From positions 1 through 56,635 of the forward strand of contig DXQT01000015.1 in the NCBI GenBank assembly GCA_019411365.1: 56,635 nucleotides of DNA. Direction: 5' to 3'. Positions 1 to 6,865 of the stretch are shown here, in pieces; the stretch's first letter is position 1, and each line of letters starts with the position of its first letter. A program made the translations under genes and the position numbers. The stretch comes from Roseburia sp. (lineage in GTDB: Bacteria; Bacillota_A; Clostridia; Lachnospirales; Lachnospiraceae). Below the pieces are notes generated by a model. That model was not told the DNA's origin, ran no database searches, and saw nothing but the letters and a program-made list of their open reading frames with translations.

Positions 1-8
1 GCTTGTTT

Positions 9-259
9 ATTATATCTTATCAAGTCTGTTTTGTCAAGAACTTTTTTCATTTTTTTGAGAAGTTTTCTTTCAATCGGTTTTGTCCGATCTGTTATCTTAA
101 ACGCGACAACTTTGATATCTTATCATGTGTTGTTCTGTTTGTCAATAACTTTTTTATTTTCCAAAAGATAAACAATCAAGTATCTTTTTCCCGCCCCAGC
201 AAAAGTGCTTGTCTTTCGCAGTGGACTTTTATACTACCATCATTGTCCGGATATGTCAA
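9..259 (-). promoter_or_regulatory. Three tandem strong promoters reading off the left edge (rRNA-operon type)
   Basis: On the minus strand three promoters follow each other: TTGACA at 254-259 with TAGTAT at 231-236, TTGACA at 140-145 with TAAGAT at 117-122, and TTGACA at 32-37 with a perfect TATAAT at 9-14. Every spacer is exactly 17 bp. Such stacked near-consensus promoters are typical of clostridial rRNA operons, so a 16S gene probably begins just beyond base 1; that gene is not visible, so its identity is inference. A 95-codon open frame on the plus strand here is judged spurious. Confidence 0.75.
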
Positions 260-273
260 CACTTTTTTTCTGT

Positions 274-981
274 CTATAAAAAATTCATAATGAGTGTCAG
301 AATTACGTTGTTTTCATACAGGTATTTTAACAATCTGCTCTGATATATGCAGGCAACCAGGGCACTTCCCATTTCGCTCGTACTTGTCACAGCTATCATG
401 TAAAACCCGATCCATACCAGTATCAGTCCGTATATCCCACCGGCAAATACACCGAGTGTACGATTTACCCCGCTCAGTACCGGAATCCGTGAAACAATTC
501 TTAACGCCCGCGCTATCACATGCACGATGGTCCACGCTGCGACCAATGCGATCAGAAATGCAATTCCCTCTACCACAAATTCTGCAATCTGTTTTGCTAT
601 CTCATCATACAGGCCACTTTGTTCTATAATCTCTCCCGCCATATTTCCGGTCTTCTCAAAAATATCATTTACCACTGAGTCCGGCAGCATAATCCCAAAC
701 TGTGACAATTTCTGATTATCCGGACTGCTTTCATTTTGAATGGATCTCTGTTTTTCCTCTACGGATCTTTTTATCTGTTCACTGCACTGCTGCTCAATCT
801 TTTCATATAGTGTCGTGTGTTCCATCAGATACGTATTAATGTATGGTGTTGCAACGGTAACAAATGTAAGTACTATGACCCACGATACCAGGGAATACAC
901 AATTCGCAAAAATCCTTTTCTATATCCTCTTATAATATTGTATCCCAGTATCAGCAATACCAGCAGCAAAACCCAGTTCAT
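274..981 (-). CDS. CvpA family membrane protein
   Basis: A 235-residue integral membrane protein resembling the CvpA (colicin V production) family. It has an N-terminal hydrophobic helix at about 4-20, a second at about 28-48, and two more after a charged central section (about 135-160 and 175-205). Family members are linked to envelope homeostasis, but the biochemical role is unknown. The start follows AAGGAGCATACAT-ATG. It lies 11 bp downstream of the DUF5711 gene on the same strand, so the two are probably co-transcribed. The stop lies next to the divergent-looking promoter array at the window start. Confidence 0.75.
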   Translation of the reverse strand: MNWVLLLVLLILGYNIIRGYRKGFLRIVYSLVSWVIVLTFVTVATPYINTYLMEHTTLYEKIEQQCSEQIKRSVEEKQRSIQNESSPDNQKLSQFGIMLPDSVVNDIFEKTGNMAGEIIEQSGLYDEIAKQIAEFVVEGIAFLIALVAAWTIVHVIARALRIVSRIPVLSGVNRTLGVFAGGIYGLILVWIGFYMIAVTSTSEMGSALVACIYQSRLLKYLYENNVILTLIMNFL

Positions 982-992
982 ATGTATGCTCC

Positions 993-2189
993 TTATTTCA
1001 GTCTTATTTTTTCTGTTGTATCTTCCAGTATCAATGTATAATTCAGCGCGCCACTCTCCGAAATGATCTTATACAATGTCTGTTCAAACTCATGATGGAA
1101 TTTATATATCCCATGTATGGTGTATATATCACATGCGTTTTCATTTGTAATACAAATCTCATTGTTCGCAAGAAATTCCACACCTGTATACTCCATTGTA
1201 AAATCTTTTTCCAGAACGCTTTTTCCATCCAGATCATAGACACTTATGTGATGTGTCACTGCCTCATCCTCATTGCTTATCACGCAGCCAATATAATTAT
1301 CATTATAGAAAATACTCTTCACTTCTTTTTCAAAAGGGATCGTTCCGGATTGTTTTGGTTTCTGAGATCCCTCAAACAGGATCACTCCGGTATCCGAGAA
1401 TGCCGCAAGCCTGTCATCCGCCAGGTAAACAATTTCCGGGATCACGGTATCTGGAAACGTCTGCGCTCCGACTACATGATCAATTTCACTTTCTCCTGCT
1501 GTTCCAAAATTGTAAAAAGCAATCGTACTTTTTATGCTTCCATCATTGATGTCCAACATGGCAACTGCAAGTCTTACGGCATCCGATGACAATGCAATCG
1601 CGACCGGATACCCTTTTTTTGCACCGTGAATCTCTCCTTCCGTTAATTTTGCACCTGTTTTATCATACATTGCAAGATAACCGGAAGCATCTTTTTTCAT
1701 CAGAACCGCCACCGTTCCCTGCGATGCCACACGCACCTGCTGGATCGGCATTGTCGTTTCTATTCCGCCTAAGATTCCCTCCTTTGTCATGATATAGATC
1801 ATAGTTCCCTTTTTATCATAGATTGTCAGGTAATCTTCGCAAATATCAATCTGCGGATCGGTCATCTCATAGGTCTGATTCCAGATCAGTTCGTTTGCCG
1901 TATCCGTATAAAAAGCACCGTCGTTGCTGTATTTTAAAATATTCTCCCCAAAATCTGCAAACTTTGTAGCCTCCGTATCAGCCCTGTCAACAGACGATCC
2001 CACGTCAAAATTCTCATAATGGCGCAGTGCCATAAACACCCAGAGTCCCGCAGAAACTGCCAATACGGTAACGATCAGAATAACGGTTCTTCTGACTACT
2101 TTTACCCGATGTTCACGCAGCTTGCGTTCATACTCTTCCATATCCGGTTCTTCTACCGTATGAAATCCTCTCTTGTTTTTTTCCGCCAT
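993..2189 (-). CDS. DUF5711 family single-pass membrane protein
   Basis: A 398-residue protein with a short charged cytoplasmic N terminus, one transmembrane helix at about residues 34-54 (rich in V, I, L), and a long extracellular part. The outer part consists of repeated short beta-strand-like stretches (for example around 100-130, 150-180 and 240-270), suggesting a propeller fold. This matches the DUF5711 family seen in Lachnospiraceae; no enzyme motif is visible. The start is preceded by a purine-rich AGAGAGATTGGT. It appears to head an operon with the CvpA gene 11 bp downstream, and a copy of the hairpin leader element lies just upstream. Confidence 0.65.
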   Translation of the reverse strand: MAEKNKRGFHTVEEPDMEEYERKLREHRVKVVRRTVILIVTVLAVSAGLWVFMALRHYENFDVGSSVDRADTEATKFADFGENILKYSNDGAFYTDTANELIWNQTYEMTDPQIDICEDYLTIYDKKGTMIYIMTKEGILGGIETTMPIQQVRVASQGTVAVLMKKDASGYLAMYDKTGAKLTEGEIHGAKKGYPVAIALSSDAVRLAVAMLDINDGSIKSTIAFYNFGTAGESEIDHVVGAQTFPDTVIPEIVYLADDRLAAFSDTGVILFEGSQKPKQSGTIPFEKEVKSIFYNDNYIGCVISNEDEAVTHHISVYDLDGKSVLEKDFTMEYTGVEFLANNEICITNENACDIYTIHGIYKFHHEFEQTLYKIISESGALNYTLILEDTTEKIRLK

Positions 2190-2222
2190 ACCAATCTCTC
2201 TTTCATCTTAAACCTCGTTCTT

Positions 2223-2291
2223 GCCCATTTCGGGCATCTCAAGTTTGTGCGTAAACACAAATCCTGTGTGTGAAAAATCTTTTTTTCACAC
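2223..2291. repeat. Hairpin leader element, copy A (long form)
   Basis: Three adjacent inverted repeats upstream of the DUF5711 gene: GCCC-N5-GGGC (2223-2235), TTTGTG-N6-CACAAA (2244-2261) and GTGTGAAAAA-N4-TTTTTTCACAC (2268-2291). The same three-part arrangement recurs at 22011-22083, and degenerate or short forms occur at 32251, 33571, 48153-48271 and 56270. The outermost stem differs in sequence between copies but stays paired. Confidence 0.7.
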
Positions 2292-2357
2292 TGATCTTTC
2301 GATATTATAGCATTATTCCCTGGATGTTTCATCTTATTTTTAGAAGCGGCTGCTTTG

Positions 2358-3866
2358 TTAATTCGGAAGCGTCAGATACTGGCCTGCATAGATTGCATCC
2401 GGATCATCAATCCCGTTTGCCTCGCATACTTTGTCCATCATGGCTGTTGTCTGATATATTTTCCGGCAGATCGCAGCCAGATTATCCCCCTGCCGCACCA
2501 CATAGTACCCCTGTTTTAAATATGTCTGTGCCTCATCCGGCTGTGCCGCCGTCTCTTTTACGTTTTCCTTATTGCTGTTTGTTTCATCTGTGTCCGCTTC
2601 CGCCTTCTGTTCTCCCTCCCGATTCTGCATACTCTCTGTTTCCTGGGACTCCATCGTTTTCTGGGCATCTGCTGTTCCAGACGTTTCTGCAGTTTCTTCT
2701 GTATCTGTCATTCCTGACAATTCCGTTCCTGCCTGTATCCCTGCCGTTTCATCCGGTGCGGATGCCTCCGCCGCCTGCGTTCCATTTGTTTGAAGCTGTT
2801 CCGCCTCTGTCTGCGTACTATGTTCATCCGCCTGTTTTGTCTCCGTCTGTTTTTCTATATTCCCTGCAATATTTTCCACCACGATCCCAGAATCTGCCGT
2901 TTTTTCTGTTTCCGGCATTTCTGTCACGATATGTACCTGATTCATCTGTGCCAGAGTATTTTCCATCTCATTCATCTTCTTATGGTTCTGATAAGCGGTA
3001 AAACCAAGAGTCAGTACCACCACAGCCAATACGAGGGAGGAATATGCAGGGATCTTTGCCTCTTCCGTTTTTTCCGCTTCTTCCAATTGTTTCCGATAAC
3101 GCCCCTGTCTTTTTCGTTCCGGATGTGGCTGCAGTCCGGGCTCGTCCGGCTGCATACTCTCTTCCATATAGAGTTCTTCTTCCAGGATATCGATATCATT
3201 CGTATCTTCCTTTTCTTTTATGTCGTAAACAGGCTCGTCCGGCTGCATGAATGTAACCTCGTCTGTCTCCGGCAAATTTACTTCTTCTGTTTTTTCTTCC
3301 CTGTGTTCCATCTTTTTTAATTTTACCGCGGCGTGCCTGTCATAATATATGTAAAATCCTTCTCTCCGGTACAGATGTCCGTTCCGGATGCTGAAAAATG
3401 TTTCCTCCTTTTCCAGGGTATCCATTAAGAACAATGTCTGATGAACGCCGCCAAAATGCGTCTGATGAAACTGTTCGATCTGTTTTGTCATATTCGGCAG
3501 ACATCCTCTGTGATCTAATGCCCATCCAACAATGACCATGCTGTCATACTCATCTTTTAACCGTTTATATATATACGCCCATTCATGGTCGCTCCATCTT
3601 GGAATCTCTGCATCAAATTCCAAATGTTCCAGCTGTATTGCTGCCTCCACAAATGTGCACTGTCTTCCACTGTAATTTTCGAATCTTCCAAGCAAAACAT
3701 ATACAAGTTTTTCACAGCTGCTCTCATATGGATGCAGATACCTGTATACTTCATCCTCTATGTATATTCTCTCCCCAACATCCGGTCTCCCAATCTGTCT
3801 GATATCTTTTGGCAGCTTTTTTTCTTTCGTATCATCCCAATTTTCTTCCCGGATAATCTCAATCAT
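2358..3866 (-). CDS. LysM-domain membrane protein with an MPN/JAB-like N-terminal domain
   Basis: A 502-residue protein. The last 50 residues form a LysM peptidoglycan-binding motif (YYVVRQGDNLAAICRKIY... ending GQYLTLPN). One transmembrane helix lies at about 280-298, preceded by a basic patch. An acidic, Gln/Thr/Glu-rich linker of some 140 residues joins it to LysM. The N-terminal 200 residues contain IVGWALDHRG, which resembles the active-site region of MPN/JAB domains (GWYHSHPG) with the first His replaced by Leu, so that part is probably a catalytically dead fold; this is inference. The start follows GGGAGGATTGGA-ATG. The protein probably anchors a cytoplasmic domain to the wall. Confidence 0.65.
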   Translation of the reverse strand: MIEIIREENWDDTKEKKLPKDIRQIGRPDVGERIYIEDEVYRYLHPYESSCEKLVYVLLGRFENYSGRQCTFVEAAIQLEHLEFDAEIPRWSDHEWAYIYKRLKDEYDSMVIVGWALDHRGCLPNMTKQIEQFHQTHFGGVHQTLFLMDTLEKEETFFSIRNGHLYRREGFYIYYDRHAAVKLKKMEHREEKTEEVNLPETDEVTFMQPDEPVYDIKEKEDTNDIDILEEELYMEESMQPDEPGLQPHPERKRQGRYRKQLEEAEKTEEAKIPAYSSLVLAVVVLTLGFTAYQNHKKMNEMENTLAQMNQVHIVTEMPETEKTADSGIVVENIAGNIEKQTETKQADEHSTQTEAEQLQTNGTQAAEASAPDETAGIQAGTELSGMTDTEETAETSGTADAQKTMESQETESMQNREGEQKAEADTDETNSNKENVKETAAQPDEAQTYLKQGYYVVRQGDNLAAICRKIYQTTAMMDKVCEANGIDDPDAIYAGQYLTLPN

Positions 3867-3973
3867 TCCAATCCTCCCTGTTTAAATTTAAAAAGCTTTT
3901 TTTATTGTGAAATGGTATCACAGCATGTCCGATTTTTTTGTGGTTTTATGGACAGTTTTTCAAAAACTTTTCG

Positions 3974-4016
3974 ACAGAAAAAGACTGCTGCATACGTTTC
4001 CGTAATGACAGCAGTC
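3974..4016 (-). terminator. Rho-independent terminator after the transketolase pair
   Basis: On the minus strand GACTGCTG (4009-4016) pairs with CAGCAGTC (3983-3990), followed by TTTTTCTGTC. It lies 20 bp beyond the stop of the transketolase C-terminal subunit gene. Confidence 0.75.
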
Positions 4017-4036
4017 TCTCTTTTGGATTTCTTTTA

Positions 4037-4978
4037 TTATTTTACAAATGCTTTTACTTTTTTGTAGATGCCCTCTGCATCAAGCTCATATTTATGAAGC
4101 AGCTCTAATGCCGGACCTGACTCACCGAATACGTCGTTGACACCGATCTTTAAGACTTTCGTCGGAGCCTCTTCGCAGAGCACGTCACATACCGCACTTC
4201 CAAGTCCACCGATCACAGAGTGTTCCTCAACCGTAACGACTTTTCCGGTCTTTAACGCGGATTTTACAACCAGTTCACGGTCGATCGGTTTGATGGTGTG
4301 GATATTGATGATCTCTGCATCAATACCGTCTTTTGCAAGCATTTTTTCTGCCTCTACCGTCTCATTCACACAGAGTCCGGTTGCAAAAATTGTCACATCT
4401 TTTCCTTCTTTTAAGACAATTCCTTTGCCGATCTCAAATTTGTAGGTTGCCTCATCATTGAATACAGGAACCGGTAAACGGCCAAAACGAAGATATACAG
4501 GTCCTACATGATCATATGCAGCGTGTACGGCAGCTCTTGCCTCTACATCATCCGCCGGGTTGATGACTACCATGCCAGGGATCGTGCGCATCAGGGCGAT
4601 ATCCTCCAGGCACTGATGGGTTGCGCCATCCTCACCAACGGAGATACCTGCGTGAGTTGCACCGATCTTGACATTCAGATGTGGATATCCAATCGAGTTG
4701 CGCACCTGCTCAAAGTTTCTTCCTGCCGCAAACATGGCAAAAGAGCTGATAAACGGCACTTTTCCACAGGTTGCAAGTCCTGCTGCGATGCCGGTCATAT
4801 TTGCCTCTGCGATACCGACATCCCAGTGGCGCTCCGGGAACGCTTTTTTGAAAATTCCGGTCTTTGTTGCGCCTGCAAGGTCCGCATCTAATACGATCAG
4901 GTCTTCATGCTCTTTTCCCACTTCTACCAGAGCATTTCCATAGCTTTCTCTTGTTGCAATTTTCTTTATTTCTGACAT
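4037..4978 (-). CDS. Transketolase, C-terminal subunit
   Basis: A 313-residue half-transketolase carrying the pyrimidine-binding and C-terminal domains; the opening region (ESYGNALVEVGKEHEDLIVLDADLAG) and the later GVAEANM-type stretch (VGIAEANMTGIAAGLA) are characteristic. With its partner encoded just upstream it would form the thiamine-diphosphate enzyme that moves two-carbon ketol units in the non-oxidative pentose phosphate pathway. The start follows GGGGGAAGCATT-ATG and overlaps the 3' end of the N-terminal subunit gene by 13 bp, consistent with coupled translation. Split transketolases are common in anaerobic Firmicutes and archaea. Confidence 0.93.
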   Translation of the reverse strand: MSEIKKIATRESYGNALVEVGKEHEDLIVLDADLAGATKTGIFKKAFPERHWDVGIAEANMTGIAAGLATCGKVPFISSFAMFAAGRNFEQVRNSIGYPHLNVKIGATHAGISVGEDGATHQCLEDIALMRTIPGMVVINPADDVEARAAVHAAYDHVGPVYLRFGRLPVPVFNDEATYKFEIGKGIVLKEGKDVTIFATGLCVNETVEAEKMLAKDGIDAEIINIHTIKPIDRELVVKSALKTGKVVTVEEHSVIGGLGSAVCDVLCEEAPTKVLKIGVNDVFGESGPALELLHKYELDAEGIYKKVKAFVK

Positions 4979-5802
4979 AATGCTTCCCCCACTTTCTCAA
5001 GGTCTTTCATTGCGATTTCATACTCCGCATCATTTGGAGCTTTTCCATGCCAGTCTACGGCATTTTCCATAAAAGATACACCTTTTCCTTTTACGGTCTT
5101 TGCAATGATCGCAGTCGGCATTCCCTTTGTCTCACGCGCCTCTTTAAATGCAGCACGAATCTCATCAAAGTCATTTCCATTGATATTGATCGTATGGAAA
5201 TTAAATGCCTCAAATTTTTTGTCGATCGGGTAAGGAGAACATACTTCATCAACAGTTCCATCGATCTGAAGGTTATTATTGTCAACGATCACAACCAGAT
5301 TGTCCAGTTTGCGGAATCCTGCCCACATGGCAGCTTCCCAGATCTGGCCTTCCTGGATCTCACCGTCTCCGCAGAGTGCATAGACACGGTAATCTTTTTT
5401 GTCAAACTTTCCGGCTGCTGCCATTCCGGCTGCTGCGGAGAGTCCCTGTCCCAAAGAACCGGATGACATATCAATCCCCGGAATGTGTTTCATATCCGGA
5501 TGTCCCTGCAGGTAAGAGCCTGTATGACGCAGTGTGACAAGATCCTCCTTCGGGAAAAATCCGCGTTCTGCCAGAACTGCATAAAGTCCCGGCGCCGTGT
5601 GGCCTTTTGAAAGCACAAAACGGTCGCGGTCTGCCATCTTAGGATTCTTCGGATCAATGTTTAACTCCTCAAAATACAGATAAGTAAAGATATCTGCTGC
5701 GGAGAGTGATCCGCCCGGATGTCCGGCTTTTGCGCTGTGTACTGCAGTTACAATACTTTTGCGGACTTCGTTCGCTGTTTTTTCAAGTTCCAGATTTGTC
5801 AT
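4966..5802 (-). CDS. Transketolase, N-terminal subunit
   Basis: A 278-residue subunit holding the thiamine-diphosphate pyrophosphate-binding half. Visible motifs include HSAKAGHPGGSLSAADI near residues 20-36, SKGHTAPGLYA (about 70), and the GDGEIQEGQIWEA/NNN cofactor motif (about 144-176). It needs the downstream subunit for activity. The start ATG lies 31 bp after recR and overlaps the stop of a four-codon frame (ATG ACT AGA CTA TGA) that sits right after an AAGGAAC ribosome site; this may couple initiation, or simply be a wide spacing. It is probably co-transcribed with recR. Confidence 0.93.
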   Translation of the reverse strand: MTNLELEKTANEVRKSIVTAVHSAKAGHPGGSLSAADIFTYLYFEELNIDPKNPKMADRDRFVLSKGHTAPGLYAVLAERGFFPKEDLVTLRHTGSYLQGHPDMKHIPGIDMSSGSLGQGLSAAAGMAAAGKFDKKDYRVYALCGDGEIQEGQIWEAAMWAGFRKLDNLVVIVDNNNLQIDGTVDEVCSPYPIDKKFEAFNFHTININGNDFDEIRAAFKEARETKGMPTAIIAKTVKGKGVSFMENAVDWHGKAPNDAEYEIAMKDLEKVGEALCQK

Positions 5803-5833
5803 AGTCTAGTCATGTTCCTTTCTATTCCTTTTA

Positions 5834-6430
5834 TTAAATCTCCGTTCTGCCTTCTAAGGCACGGAGCAGTGTTACCTCATCAATATACTCTAAATCTCCG
5901 CCGACCGGCACACCACTTGCGATCCTTGTCACTTTGATCCCGGTAGGTTTGATCAGTTTGCTGATATACATCGCCGTCGTTTCTCCCTCAAGGCTTGAGT
6001 TTGTCGCAATGATCACCTCGTCAACATCCTTTTGCAGGCGCTGCATCAGCTCTTTTAACTTGATATCTGCAGGTCCGATTCCAAGCATCGGAGAAATTGC
6101 CCCATGCAGGACATGATAAACCCCGTCGTATTTGCCGGTTTTTTCATATGCTGCAAGATCTCTGGTATCTTCCACAACCATAATCGTCTTGTGGTTACGT
6201 CCGGCATCCTTACAGATCGGGCACAGTTCATCATCTGTCAGGGTAAAACATTCCTTACAGTAACGGACATTTTCCCTTGCATCCACGATCGCAGACGAAA
6301 GTTCTTCGACCTGTTCCACCGGCATATTCAAAATATGAAATGCCAGACGCTGTGCAGATTTTGCACCGATTCCCGGAAGAGACGATAATTCCTGTATTAA
6401 TTTACTGATCTGACTGCTGTAATAATCCAT
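5834..6430 (-). CDS. recR: Recombination protein RecR
   Basis: At 198 residues it has the usual length for RecR, which loads with RecO onto RecF-pathway repair intermediates. The N-terminal helix-hairpin-helix ([18 protein letters not shown], about 14-31) is followed by a four-Cys zinc finger ([17 protein letters not shown], about 56-72) and a Toprim domain ([12 protein letters not shown], then [15 protein letters not shown]). The start follows GGAAACACC-ATG. In many Firmicutes recR follows dnaX-ybaB; here that pair sits elsewhere (40482-42477) and recR leads into the transketolase genes instead. Confidence 0.96.
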   Translation of the reverse strand: MDYYSSQISKLIQELSSLPGIGAKSAQRLAFHILNMPVEQVEELSSAIVDARENVRYCKECFTLTDDELCPICKDAGRNHKTIMVVEDTRDLAAYEKTGKYDGVYHVLHGAISPMLGIGPADIKLKELMQRLQKDVDEVIIATNSSLEGETTAMYISKLIKPTGIKVTRIASGVPVGGDLEYIDEVTLLRALEGRTEI

Positions 6431-6634
6431 GGTGTTTCCATTCTTTCATTTATAATGTTCCAATACGGCTATATGCCTTCTTTAATATTAAAGGATAACG
6501 GCGATTTTTACAAGAAGTGTTTTTTACGGCATATTTTTTGAAATTTTTGTACATGATAAACAGGTAACCACACAAAAACAATAGATTACACGTCCCGTAG
6601 GCAAATCTGCTGCCGGAAATAAAAGGAGGACCAT

Positions 6635-6790
6635 ATGGCATCTTATGTAGCACCTGGAATCAAAGACAAATTCGAGACACTTTCAACGGATCTGAAAAAT
6701 CTGATCCTCGAGCGAAATGTAGCGCTTAATAACATGCAGGATCTGATCCGCGTGTTAGAGCAGATCGTAGAAGAAGGGGAAGCCGAATAA
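6635..6790 (+). CDS. Small conserved-looking 51-residue protein, function unknown
   Basis: A 51-codon gene below usual length cutoffs: ATG at 6635 behind a perfect AGGAGG, TAA at 6788-6790, immediately followed by a terminator hairpin. The predicted protein starts MASYVAPGIKDKFETLS and continues as one amphipathic helix with regular Leu/Ile/Val spacing and a very acidic tail (VEEGEAE), suggesting a small coiled-coil or helical-hairpin partner protein. It is transcribed divergently from recR. I do not recognise a functional family. The strong ribosome site plus its own terminator make it very likely to be real. Confidence 0.8.
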   Translation: MASYVAPGIKDKFETLSTDLKNLILERNVALNNMQDLIRVLEQIVEEGEAE

Positions 6791-6812
6791 CCACGGCCTC
6801 CCCTTCTCTTTT
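6776..6812. terminator. Terminator overlapping the end of the 51-residue gene
   Basis: GGGGAAGCCG (6776-6785) pairs with CGGCCTCCCC (6794-6803) with one mismatch and an 8-nt loop, followed by TTCTCTTTT. The stem contains the last codons and stop of the small gene. It can also act against the convergent copA transcript. Confidence 0.7.
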
Positions 6813-6865
6813 ATGCTTATCTTTTTTGATCTGCAAAATACAATTTCTGTGCCCGTAACAATTCC

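Noticed and set aside
3..290. A 95-codon plus-strand reading frame at the window start
   Set aside because: It coincides with three minus-strand promoters, has no ribosome site and its composition reflects T-rich promoter DNA.
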